Assembly: GCF_009763255.1 (NCBI RefSeq)
Contig: NZ_WSJB01000022.1
Coordinates: 372,001-436,000, forward strand
Reading direction: 5' to 3'
DNA: 64,000 bases
Origin: Bordetella sp. 02P26C-1
GTDB lineage: Bacteria; Pseudomonadota; Gammaproteobacteria; Burkholderiales; Burkholderiaceae_B
The notes under the pieces are model-generated. The model did not search any database. It worked only from the letters and a program-made list of their open reading frames with translations, and was not told where the DNA came from. This document shows positions 56,060 through 64,000 of the stretch, one piece after another; position 1 is the stretch's first letter; each line of letters opens with the position of its first letter. The translations under genes were made by a program, and so were the position numbers.

Positions 56060-57910
56060 TCAGTACGCACCGCCAATACGGTGCCTCGCAACAAAATGAC
56101 CTTCGCCGACCTGTACAAGGGGCAGCACCTCGGGCTCGTCGCCCACGGCACGCACCGGGCTCGGCAACTCGGTTAATTCCAGGCTGCCGCCGCGACGTGC
56201 GCCAGGATCGGCGATAGGCACCGCCTGCATCAGCTTGCGGGTATACGCATGCTGAGGATTCTCGAATATGGCCTGACGGGGGCCGATCTCGACGATCTGG
56301 CCCAAATACATGACGGCAACGCGATGGCTGATGCGTTCCACCACAGCCATGTCATGGGAGATAAACAGCAGGCTGATCCCGAGGTCGCGCTGCAGATCAA
56401 TGAGCAGATTCACAATCTGCGCCTGGATAGAGACATCCAATGCGGACACGGATTCGTCAGCAATCAATACCTTAGGGTTCACCGACAATGCGCGAGCGAT
56501 ACAAATGCGCTGCCGTTGGCCACCCGAGAATTCGTGCGGCCAGCGGCGTAGCATCGACGCATCCAGCCCCACCCGCTCGAACAGCTCGGCCGCGCGACGG
56601 TCTGCCTCGGCCCCATGGTATAGGCCCTGGATGATCATCGGCTCTTTCACGCAATCGCCCACACGCATGCGCGGATTCAAGGACGCAAAAGGATCCTGGA
56701 ATACGAACTGCATATGTCGGCGTAGCAGCCGCAGCCCAGCGGCATCGTCGGGATTGACTGCTCTGCCCTCAAAAACAATCGTGCCTCGCGTGGTTTTGGC
56801 CAAACGCAATAACGACCGACCGGTGGATGTTTTGCCGCAACCTGACTCACCCACCAATGCCAGCGTCTCACCCGCGTGCAGATCGAAGCTCACCTGTTCC
56901 ACAGCATGAACGCGTTTCTTGACGCGTGCGAACATCCCGCCCCGCACGTCGAACCTAGTCGTGAGGTCGCGCACACTTAGCACGACGTCTGGTTTGGCCG
57001 CCACTGCAGGCGGCGGCTCTTTCTGTTCGGTATCCGACAACAGCGGAAACCGCGCGGGCAAGGTGGTTCCTCGCATCGCGCCCAGACGCGGCACCGCAGC
57101 CATCAGCGCTTTCGTATAAGGATGCTTTGGGGCCTTGAACAAGCCATGGACATCATTGTTCTCGACCACATCCCCCTTGCGCATCACCATCACCCTGTCG
57201 GCGACTTCCGCGACAACGCCCATATCGTGGGTAATAAAAATGACCCCCATGTCCATTTCGTGCTGCAACTCACGAATAAGCTGCAGGATCTGCGCCTGAA
57301 TCGTGACGTCCAGCGCGGTAGTGGGTTCATCCGCGATCAACAAGGTGGGCTTGCATGACAATGCCATGGCGATCATGACGCGTTGGCGCATGCCCCCAGA
57401 CAACTCATGGGGATAGCGGCCCAACATGGCGCTGGCACCTGGGATTCGAACCTGATCCAAAATCCGGATGGCTTGCGCACGAGCCGTCGCCACATCGCCT
57501 GGCTGATGCAGTCGTATGGCTTCTATGATCTGCGCCCCTACCGTGAACACGGGATTCAACGAGGTCATGGGCTCCTGGAAAATCATGCCAAGATCATTGC
57601 CCCGCATGGCCCGCATACTGTCTTCCGACGCAGCCACGATATCCACGGCCTCGCCCGAAGCACGATGAAGCGTTATGCGACCGCTTTCGATGCGCCCGCC
57701 ACCAAACTCCACCAAGCGCATCACTGCCAAGGACGTGACCGACTTTCCGGAGCCGGATTCGCCCACGATAGCCAAGGTTTCGCCACGATCCACGTGCAAG
57801 TCGAGCGACTTAACGGCGCGGAAGGTGTTTTCGCCAGAGCCGAAGGCGACCGACAAGCCCTCGACTTCGAGGACGCGTCGGTTTTTTGAGGTACGTGCAT
57901 CCATCGTCAA
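56060..57910 (-). CDS. Dual ABC ATPase of the second peptide importer
   Basis: 616 residues, with two cassettes: Walker A GESGSGKS (50-57) and a second GESGCGKT, each with its signature ([15 protein letters not shown] and [15 protein letters not shown]). Similar to the ATPase of the first operon in order and linker, so the two operons are paralogous. It overlaps the permease gene by 4 bases. Confidence 0.92.
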   Translation of the reverse strand: MTMDARTSKNRRVLEVEGLSVAFGSGENTFRAVKSLDLHVDRGETLAIVGESGSGKSVTSLAVMRLVEFGGGRIESGRITLHRASGEAVDIVAASEDSMRAMRGNDLGMIFQEPMTSLNPVFTVGAQIIEAIRLHQPGDVATARAQAIRILDQVRIPGASAMLGRYPHELSGGMRQRVMIAMALSCKPTLLIADEPTTALDVTIQAQILQLIRELQHEMDMGVIFITHDMGVVAEVADRVMVMRKGDVVENNDVHGLFKAPKHPYTKALMAAVPRLGAMRGTTLPARFPLLSDTEQKEPPPAVAAKPDVVLSVRDLTTRFDVRGGMFARVKKRVHAVEQVSFDLHAGETLALVGESGCGKTSTGRSLLRLAKTTRGTIVFEGRAVNPDDAAGLRLLRRHMQFVFQDPFASLNPRMRVGDCVKEPMIIQGLYHGAEADRRAAELFERVGLDASMLRRWPHEFSGGQRQRICIARALSVNPKVLIADESVSALDVSIQAQIVNLLIDLQRDLGISLLFISHDMAVVERISHRVAVMYLGQIVEIGPRQAIFENPQHAYTRKLMQAVPIADPGARRGGSLELTELPSPVRAVGDEPEVLPLVQVGEGHFVARHRIGGAY

Positions 57911-58740
57911 ATCCTTTTGGCCATGCGCGGATCGACCGCGTCACGCAGTCCGTCGCCCAGCATGTTGATAGCGAGGATCGTGATTGAAAGGAATATCGCT
58001 GGGAAAGCGATCAAGTGCGGCTTGATCTGCCACAGCGCACGGCCCTCAGCCATGATGTTGCCCCACGAAGGAAGCGAAGGCGGGACGCCCGCGCCAATAA
58101 ACGACAGACTGGCTTCAGCCAAAATAGCCACGCCGCAGATATAGGTCGCCTGCACCATCAACGCCGCCAAGGTGTTCGGAAAGATATGGCGCGACACGAT
58201 ACGCAGCCGGCTCGCTCCGGCGGCTACCGCAGCCTCTACGTAAGGCTGCTCACGCAACGACAGCACCAATCCCCGCACTAACCGTACGACACGCGGGACT
58301 TCCGCGATCGTGATCGCGATGATCACGTTCTGCAACGACGCGCGGGTGAGCGCGATCAAGGCAATCGCCAACAGAATGGTAGGGATGGACATGAGTCCGT
58401 CCATGATCCGCATCACCACGGCATCGACCCACCGTACGAATCCCGCTGCCAAGCCAATGACGACACCAATCAAAGTTGATAGCGCCGCGACCGTGAATCC
58501 GACGAACAACGATATGCGCGCGCCATAGATCACGCGAGAGTACACATCACGCCCCAGCAAATCGGTGCCGAACCAGAACTGTGCACTGGGCGCCCTGGTG
58601 CGATGAATGGGTGATAGCGCCGTGGGATCTACCGTCGCCAGATAAGGCGCAAAAATCGCGATGAAAAAGAGCCCTAATAGCAGCAGACCACCAACGGCTG
58701 TGGTCGGATGCCGCTTCAAGAAACCGATTAACGTATTCAT
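57907..58740 (-). CDS. Peptide ABC permease (DppC type), second operon
   Basis: 277 residues, about six membrane segments. [20 protein letters not shown] opens the first; [22 protein letters not shown] is the EAA coupling loop. It overlaps both neighbouring genes (4 bases with the ATPase, 1 with DppB type), so expression is coupled. Confidence 0.9.
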   Translation of the reverse strand: MNTLIGFLKRHPTTAVGGLLLLGLFFIAIFAPYLATVDPTALSPIHRTRAPSAQFWFGTDLLGRDVYSRVIYGARISLFVGFTVAALSTLIGVVIGLAAGFVRWVDAVVMRIMDGLMSIPTILLAIALIALTRASLQNVIIAITIAEVPRVVRLVRGLVLSLREQPYVEAAVAAGASRLRIVSRHIFPNTLAALMVQATYICGVAILAEASLSFIGAGVPPSLPSWGNIMAEGRALWQIKPHLIAFPAIFLSITILAINMLGDGLRDAVDPRMAKRI

Positions 58741-59681
58741 TAGTACTTGATCCTCGGATCGAAGGCGCGATACAGCAGGTCGACCAGCAGGTTGACCAAT
58801 ACGTACATAAAACTGAAGAGCAAAATGACGCCCTGGATGATCGGGTAGTCGCGCCGCAGAATAGCGTCGACCACCAGTCGCCCCAGCCCTGGGATAGAAA
58901 ACACGGTTTCGATCACCACCGTGCCGCTGATCAATAACGCCACCCCACTGCCGATAACCGTGACGATGGGGACGGCGGCATTCTTCAATGCATGGCGAAA
59001 GAGCAGCCCGCGATTGTTCACCCCTTTCGCACGAGCGGTGCGAACATAGTCTTGGCTCAAGGTTTCCAACAGCGTGGCGCGCGTGATTCGAGTGATCAAA
59101 GCGACATAAACACTACCTAACGCTAACGCCGGTAAGACCAAAGTGTGTATGGAGGCCCAGAATCCTTGCGATAGCGGAACATAGCCCTGCACAGGGAACC
59201 ATCGCAGCTGCAGTCCGAAATACCAGGCCAGCAAGTAACCCACGGCAAACGAAGGCACGGAGAAACTGAACACTGCCAGGACCATGATGGTGCGATCCTG
59301 CAGGCGGTTGTGCTTCCATGCCGCCAAGGCGCCGATCGGAATAGCGATGACAACGGAAACGATCAAGGTCATCACCATCAGCGAGAACGTCGGCGCAAGC
59401 CGCTGGCTGATCATGTGTTGCACCGGCTGACCGGTGAACAAGGAGACGCCCAAATCTCCGTGCAGCACGTTCCAGCTCCAGACGCCAAAGCGTTGCATGA
59501 ACGGTTGATCTAAGCCCAATGTGGCTCGGATGCGCAGAATGTCTTCTGGCGTCGCATCTTCTCCCGCCAGCAAGGCAGCAGGGTCACCTGGTGCCAAGTC
59601 CAGCAAGCCGAACACAAATAGCGCAACGACCAGCATGACCGGAAAAGTCATCAGAAGCCGTCGCAATGCGTACGAAAGCAT
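58740..59681 (-). CDS. Peptide ABC permease (DppB type), second operon
   Basis: ATG 59681 with AAGGAAAACA upstream gives 313 residues. MLSYALRRLLMTFPVMLVVA begins membrane segment one; DYVRTARAKGVNNRGLLFRH is the EAA loop. First gene of the operon. The longer frame to 59750 lacks a ribosome site. Confidence 0.92.
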   Translation of the reverse strand: MLSYALRRLLMTFPVMLVVALFVFGLLDLAPGDPAALLAGEDATPEDILRIRATLGLDQPFMQRFGVWSWNVLHGDLGVSLFTGQPVQHMISQRLAPTFSLMVMTLIVSVVIAIPIGALAAWKHNRLQDRTIMVLAVFSFSVPSFAVGYLLAWYFGLQLRWFPVQGYVPLSQGFWASIHTLVLPALALGSVYVALITRITRATLLETLSQDYVRTARAKGVNNRGLLFRHALKNAAVPIVTVIGSGVALLISGTVVIETVFSIPGLGRLVVDAILRRDYPIIQGVILLFSFMYVLVNLLVDLLYRAFDPRIKY

Positions 59682-60264
59682 TGTTTTCCTTTTTTCTAGT
59701 CGAGGCGCGGCAGAAGAACCTCCTGACGGCCACCCGAATTGCCCTACCACCCGACGTGGAGCGAGTCGCCAGGTATTCTAGGTAGGCGAAGAGCGTTCAA
59801 TCCATATCAATATTTCTCAGACATCGTTGCCTTTATTGGAAGCCTGCCGCAAAGCGTTAACCTGATTGGTTTTGGGGCCGGGCGACGCCTTGCAGGCCTA
59901 GGGAATTCCCCGACTCTGCGACGACGCAAAGGACGCTGGCTAACTTCGTTTTTTGGCTTAGGCGGGGTTCCTGGCCTGAGACCGAGAATGATTCTGTCTT
60001 GCGGGGTATCATCCCCTCTTCACTTGGTCCACCGTATCCATGACGGAGCGGCGTCTGGCCATCGAGTCGCCCGTCGACCCACTGCGTCAGACATCACGCC
60101 AATTCGCGGATAAAAGAAGAATGCACGAATGAAGTTAGCCACCTGCAAGCTTAATAGGGGTGCTTTGCTGTTTCCTTACGATCCAAGACCTGCCCGCTAG
60201 CCCGCGTAAATGCGGGCTTTTTGTTTCCTGGCGATTCTTGTAGTACCTTGCAAGCGACAGGTAA
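59682..60264. other. Gap of about 580 bp before the second island
   Basis: It holds the ABC operon promoter region and a hairpin AGCCCGC/GCGGGCT with TTTTTG (60199-60222). No tRNA, tmRNA or 6S RNA could be recognised, and a 124-codon frame at 59739 has no family signal. The hairpin must end some transcript. Confidence 0.4.
60199..60222 (+). terminator. Rho-independent terminator of unknown client
   Basis: AGCCCGC and GCGGGCT make a 7-bp stem with a 6-base loop, followed by TTTTTGTTT. No gene on the plus strand is seen before it. Confidence 0.65.
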
Positions 60265-60305
60265 ATGAGTAGCTAGATGAGTAGCTAGAGTGGCTAGCTA
60301 CTCAT
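60265..60305. repeat. Three copies of a 12-mer before the second integrase
   Basis: ATGAGTAGCTAG occurs directly at 60265 and 60277 and inverted at 60294-60305. It lies 15 bp before the GTG start, so it could bind the integrase itself (arm site) or a repressor. Confidence 0.55.
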
Positions 60306-60319
60306 TTTGGGAGAGATGT

Positions 60320-61576
60320 GTGGCCAAGCGTGGCAAGAATCTATTGGATGACCTCCAGCTCCGCCGCTGGATAAGCGCCGGCGAAAAGCTCGCGCGCAGC
60401 GACGGCGATGGCCTTACCTTCACCCTGTCGGCCGCGGGTACGGCAACGTGGGTGCTGCGTTACCGCAAAGGTGGTCCGCAGAAAGAGGTGACGATAGGAA
60501 ATTACCCAGATATCTCGTTAGCCGCCGCAAGGAAGGCTGCGCGAGAACTGCGCGCCGCCATCGACCGAGGCCAAGATCCGGCAGTGGAGAAAAAGCGCGC
60601 CCGGGCCCGAGACCAGAAGATCACGACGGTTCGCCAGCTGGCGGAGGATTTCAGGCTTAAGAAACTGACTGGCCTCGCCCCCGCCACGGTGCGGTACCGC
60701 AACTGGGATTTGGATAAGATAGTGATACCGAAGCTGGGCGCCCTGCCCGTCGAAGACGTAGCGGCGTCAGATGTGGTGCACGCGCTCCTTGGTGCCAAGC
60801 GTTCTTGGACGATCACCAAGCGGGTGTTGACGACGGCGCGGCAATTATTTGCGCACGCATGCGGCCTTCGTCTGGTCAACGTTAACCCTGCGGACGGCGT
60901 GGATCTGGTCGCGCTCATGGGGCCGCGTCCGCCGATCAAGCGTCGGGTGATGCTAACTGAGCAGGAATTGCGGACCGTGCTGACGAATGTAGAGGACTTG
61001 GGGACCGAAAATGCGCTAGCCCTGCGTATCCTGTTTGCCACCTGCGTGCGTTCTGTCGAACTGGCGAAGGCTCGATGGGAGCATGTCGATCTGGAGCGCG
61101 GAACATGGTGGGTGCCCGAGGAAAATGTAAAGGTGCGTAGGGGCTTTACTGTGCCCTTGACGCCAACTGTAGCTGAGTGGTTCCGGCAGTTGAAGGTGCT
61201 CGCCGGCACGTCGCAGTGGGTCCTGCCCGCGCGCCAGGAGCGCCGCCGGCGCAACCTTGGCGGAGACGCCCCCGTCGGGTCGACGACCTTATGGGCTGCG
61301 ATCCAACGTGCATTCGCCCGAGGCGATCTGGACGTCCGCCGGTTCACCCCGCACGACACCCGGAGCACAGCGAAAGGTCACATGCGAAACCTGGGCGTCA
61401 GCAATGAGATATCGGAACTCGCGCTGAACCACAAGCTCAAGGGGATGGAGGCAATCTATGACGTCCGTGACGATATCCCCGAGCGACGGTCGGCGCTGGA
61501 ACATTGGGCCGCATTCCTCGAAAGCTGCTCTTCAGGCAAGGAGTGGAACGTGACACCGCTGCGGGCGGCGTCGTAG
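60320..61576 (+). CDS. P4-type tyrosine integrase of second island
   Basis: GTG 60320 gives 418 residues, after GGGAGAG; the 60290 GTG would lie within the repeats. A DUF4102-like N-terminus (GLTFTLSAAGTATWVLRY, then EVTIGNYPDISLAAARKAAR) is followed by a core with ILFATCVRSVELAKARW (first Arg), FTPHDTRSTAKGHM (His-x-x-Arg), LNHKLKGMEAIYDV (nucleophile Tyr). P4-type integrases enter tRNA or gene ends; no such target is visible here, and its second att site is outside the window or lost. Confidence 0.9.
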   Translation: MAKRGKNLLDDLQLRRWISAGEKLARSDGDGLTFTLSAAGTATWVLRYRKGGPQKEVTIGNYPDISLAAARKAARELRAAIDRGQDPAVEKKRARARDQKITTVRQLAEDFRLKKLTGLAPATVRYRNWDLDKIVIPKLGALPVEDVAASDVVHALLGAKRSWTITKRVLTTARQLFAHACGLRLVNVNPADGVDLVALMGPRPPIKRRVMLTEQELRTVLTNVEDLGTENALALRILFATCVRSVELAKARWEHVDLERGTWWVPEENVKVRRGFTVPLTPTVAEWFRQLKVLAGTSQWVLPARQERRRRNLGGDAPVGSTTLWAAIQRAFARGDLDVRRFTPHDTRSTAKGHMRNLGVSNEISELALNHKLKGMEAIYDVRDDIPERRSALEHWAAFLESCSSGKEWNVTPLRAAS

Positions 61577-61585
61577 ACCGAATCC

Positions 61586-61807
61586 ATGGAAGAATACAAT
61601 GGAATCCTCGCCCGCGTGCCCGGCCAATTCGTGGCCCAAGCCTCACATACCCTACCCCCGCCCGAGCTAGCCGAGGATGGCGAGCACGCGGTGGAAATCG
61701 AGGCTGGCCACGCCGGGCGCGTCCGGATCTATTACAAGCGGCAGCGGGCTAAGCATGGCAAGCATAGCCACTGGTTTTGGGTGGCAGTCAGGGCAATTGC
61801 TGTGTGA
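61586..61807 (+). CDS. Conserved-looking small protein after the integrase
   Basis: 73 residues, starting 9 bp after the integrase stop. ILARVPGQFVAQASHTLPPP, then a beta-rich middle (VEIEAGHAGRVRIYY) and a basic HGKHSHWFW. The compact layout looks genuine, but no family is assigned. It is likely co-transcribed with the integrase. Confidence 0.5.
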   Translation: MEEYNGILARVPGQFVAQASHTLPPPELAEDGEHAVEIEAGHAGRVRIYYKRQRAKHGKHSHWFWVAVRAIAV

Positions 61808-61876
61808 TCCCTCTTGTGCGTATGATCTGACCAAGCGCCGCTGCAAGCTCAACCACTTACACACAGAGAGACATCG

Positions 61877-62071
61877 ATGGACACGACCGTACTCGACATG
61901 ATCGCTGAGAATATGGATGGTGGAAGCGCGCGCGTGGGCCTCGACCAGCTACTCGCCATCTTTGGCCCAAACTATGAAAAGACGGCCCAAGATTGGGCGT
62001 TGACGCACAACATGCGCTTCCAGTTCTACGCTGGGAAATCCGGCTACGCCGTACTGACGACTGAAAATTAG
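61877..62071 (+). CDS. Hypothetical protein (64 aa)
   Basis: ATG 61877 with GAGAG upstream. The sequence (MDTTVLDMIAENMDGGSARV, then LLAIFGPNYEKTAQDWALTH) is helical without signal or membrane segment. No family recognised. It lies 69 bp after its neighbour. Confidence 0.4.
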   Translation: MDTTVLDMIAENMDGGSARVGLDQLLAIFGPNYEKTAQDWALTHNMRFQFYAGKSGYAVLTTEN

Positions 62072-62226
62072 GCCATACCGGCGCCCAATCAGGACGTGAG
62101 TTTCTGCTCCCGGCTCGAAACACCCCCACGGCTGAATGGGGGTGCGTCGATACTGCATCCGCCCCCGCCCCAAGTGAAAGTCGCTTACACCAAGCCAGCA
62201 GGTGAAATCCTGGTTATCATTTCGCC

Positions 62227-62541
62227 ATGGCGATTTACCCTATCCCCGAATACCTTCAAGACAGCCACGATGGTGCCGAGTGGGCCGTGGCTTCCATACT
62301 CGAGGACCGGGTAGTCGCACTCCTGTACCTCACGGACATTGCACCGGAGCTTGGCGACCATGTGAACGAGCCGTCGGCAGAGTTCATGATCGAGCAATGG
62401 GCGCGCAAGGCAACAGGGGACCTACAGCAGCTGCAGCTACTCGGCGCGGTCAGGGTGGGAGTGGTTACAACGGGTGGATTCGAAGAAAGGTGGCCACTTG
62501 CCGCGTGGGCGCCAGGGCCGGGATCCCAATGGCTACACTGA
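62227..62541 (+). CDS. Hypothetical protein (104 aa)
   Basis: The protein starts MAIYPIPEYLQDSHDGAEWA, with a middle VVALLYLTDIAPELGDHV, and ends in a Gly/Pro-rich stretch. No ribosome site of note. It could be real or chance; it faces the unknown minus-strand gene. Confidence 0.3.
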   Translation: MAIYPIPEYLQDSHDGAEWAVASILEDRVVALLYLTDIAPELGDHVNEPSAEFMIEQWARKATGDLQQLQLLGAVRVGVVTTGGFEERWPLAAWAPGPGSQWLH

Positions 62542-62617
62542 TGGCACCGATACGTGGCAGAACAATACATAGCCACACGCGCGGAGTAGACACTATCGCA
62601 GTCAATCTTGTGTGGTT

Positions 62618-63454
62618 TTAAGGGGTGCGGTAACCGCGTCGCCAATTATCTAGCATCACCTCGTCGGCATCCTCGGCCGTCCGCGACCCCTCGTACTCGC
62701 GAGCAGCCACCCACGTCTCAGGGCAGGCGCCCAAAACAAGATTAGGTGCAGACCAGAGGGAGTCCATCCTCCCTAATATGCATTTAGCCACAAGTCCGTC
62801 GAAGTACATTCGAACACATGGAGCTGGAGCCATCTCCCCCGCTTCTGTAGGAATCATAAGTTCTTCAACAAAGGGAGTTCGATTTAGTCGAACGCCTCTC
62901 TTCACGATCTGGTCGAGTATTATCGGAAAATCGAACGCTTCCCCAGGATCGGATGCCAGAACGCGAGACCGCAGATCCTCAGTTATAAAGGGTGGCAAAT
63001 TGACATCTGCAAACTCGGGGCGATCTGAAGCCGCCGCGCGCCATACGACACTGATAAAAAACAGGCGGAGTTCATTTGCGCTCCCGACCGCTATTCTCCG
63101 ATAGCCGAAGTCGGGTCCCAACGGCAGTAACTCGTGTCCCGCGAAAGGCATATCAACTGAAAACGCGCTCCAAACGAGCATATTCCTTCGGAGCGATTCA
63201 ATGCCCTTCGTATCAATTTCCTCGAGGATATTCTCCCCCTCTCGGATTACTAGCTGATTGTCGTACCAAGTCGGCGGCCTAGAAATTACGCGACCGCCCA
63301 CCCTCATTTCGAGAACTTTACCTCCACCCTCTCCTATGAAGGTCAATGCGCGCGGATAAATATGTGCGTTTACATACCTACCATAACGCCCTGTCAGCTT
63401 ACACAGGCCTTCGCGGCGCACAATTTTCTTGCTTGACGAAGCTCTTGTGCTCAT
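62618..63454 (-). CDS. Unknown 278-residue island protein with CxxTG...HIYP motif
   Basis: The gene is clearly less GC-rich than its neighbours, a sign of transfer. An N-terminal block GLCKLTGRYGRYVNAHIYPR recalls degenerate HNH-like proteins that begin with a C..TG...G.....HI.P pattern. The rest is unmatched: DNQLVIREGENILEEIDTKG, a central FISVVWRAAASDRPEFAD, and an acidic C-terminus. No signal peptide. Its place next to an island integrase allows defence or regulation roles, but there is no direct evidence. Confidence 0.55.
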   Translation of the reverse strand: MSTRASSSKKIVRREGLCKLTGRYGRYVNAHIYPRALTFIGEGGGKVLEMRVGGRVISRPPTWYDNQLVIREGENILEEIDTKGIESLRRNMLVWSAFSVDMPFAGHELLPLGPDFGYRRIAVGSANELRLFFISVVWRAAASDRPEFADVNLPPFITEDLRSRVLASDPGEAFDFPIILDQIVKRGVRLNRTPFVEELMIPTEAGEMAPAPCVRMYFDGLVAKCILGRMDSLWSAPNLVLGACPETWVAAREYEGSRTAEDADEVMLDNWRRGYRTP

Positions 63455-64000
63455 AACGCCCGCAACCTATAGGAACAGCAAATATAATTCCAACGAAAGG
63501 CGTGCACCATCAGGTCGGTGAGCTGGTCGTCTTCATCCACATAGATTAGCCTAGCCAGCGTGCAGAACTCAAGACCTACCGACCGGCCGGCGGCTTGCGC
63601 ACCAACCGCTTAGCTGAGCTGCAGCACTGGCAAACAGTCCGTCTATCCTGCCGCCCACCACTCCACCTGAACTTGGTTCCCAAGCCCGCCCAGGTTACGT
63701 TGCGCCTATATATGGGGGCATGATAAGCGTAATGGCCACAAAGAACCAAGAAGATGCCGGCGGATCTGAAAAGTCTAAGCCGCCGACCACTAAGGATCCC
63801 TGTTCTTAACCAACCGGAAGATGAGCTTGGCGAATAGGCTATGCCCACGTCAGTCCTTGGCAATAGCCGACAAGCGGTGCCATCCCGATATTAAGGGGCT
63901 GCACATTGCCGCAACCCTCGCACGTCGAACAAACCTCGCTCGCTCCCGATTGAGTTTCGTTGCTTTGATAATCCGGCGTTTGATAGCATCCAGTTCTGCT
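63455..64000. other. Window end, few supportable features
   Basis: A minus frame open from 64000 to a stop at 63850 could be the tail of a basic helical protein (AELDAIKRRIIKATKLNRER...). This is only a possibility. The 95-codon frame at 63576-63863 is not convincing. Confidence 0.3.
63850..64000 (-). CDS. Possible C-terminal end of an unknown gene (partial)
   Basis: About 50 codons without stop at the window edge encode a basic, helical stretch with AELDAIKRRIIKATKLNRER near its start and RVAAMCSPLISG further on. Its composition is plausible for coding, but no family, start or context is available. Confidence 0.2.
   Translation of the reverse strand, partial: AELDAIKRRIIKATKLNRERARFVRRARVAAMCSPLISGWHRLSAIAKD

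Noticed and set aside
59770-60195. tmRNA, 6S RNA or RNase P RNA in the gap before the second island
   Set aside because: No tRNA-like ends, tag codons or conserved cores could be found.
60265-60305. CRISPR-like repeat array
   Set aside because: Only three short copies, no spacers of regular length, one inverted.
63576-63863. 95-codon minus frame near the right edge
   Set aside because: No ribosome site, no family signal, composition unlike a gene.

Overview
The window reads as chromosome of a beta-proteobacterium, most likely Alcaligenaceae (Bordetella/Achromobacter-like). This is inferred from the GC-rich, densely coding sequence, two tctC/Bug-type binding proteins, CaiB-family and acyl-CoA genes, two Opp/Dpp-type ABC operons, many LysR regulators, and a glnB-nadE-channel-argH housekeeping block. 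No rRNA, CRISPR array or insertion sequence was found.

Layout. 1-3155: end of a small membrane protein gene, then egtD-egtB (ergothioneine synthesis). 3267-3343: a CAU-anticodon tRNA (Met type). Its last 48 bp are repeated exactly at 13272-13319. The ~10 kb between is an integrative mobilizable element with a tyrosine integrase, two small DNA-binding proteins, a phage-gpA-type replication gene broken by one base in a G run, a TraD-like accessory protein, a MobA/L-type relaxase, a serine resolvase and small cargo genes. It has no type IV secretion genes, so it would need a helper for transfer. 13399-18253: a DUF2971-like gene, a two-component system, a secreted Pro/Thr-rich protein and a membrane-anchored nuclease. 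18446-30166: a catabolic cluster (LysR, two Bug receptors, a ThDP enzyme, a GH88/GH105-like hydrolase, two CaiB-type CoA-transferases, an acyl-CoA dehydrogenase, an acyl-CoA ligase, TetR). 30216-33929: a 1237-residue autotransporter whose passenger carries a duplicated ~250-residue helical unit.

34174-42224: a minus-strand operon for gamma-glutamyltransferase and a dipeptide/glutathione-type ABC importer, with a divergent LysR gene and a perfect 9-bp inverted repeat between them. 42247-47200: glnB, nadE, a YbdG-like channel and divergent argH. 47296-50904: a nitroreductase and a divergent cadR-cadA metal-export pair with a typical MerR-type promoter. 51065-51853: a cold-shock protein and a small unknown. 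51936-59681: LysR plus a second peptide ABC operon ending in an MlrC (M81) peptidase. 60265-64000: the start of a second island with a P4-type integrase and unknown genes.

How the genes may work together (inference). The two ABC operons each pair a peptide importer with a peptidase-type enzyme, so imported gamma-glutamyl or other peptides could be split inside the cell. The catabolic cluster suggests capture of a carboxylate, CoA activation, dehydrogenation and C-C cleavage, with the glycosidase-like enzyme as an odd member. The most novel-looking items are the autotransporter passenger with its three-copy upstream motif, the repeat architecture of the tRNA-integrated element, and the unknown 278-residue island protein.
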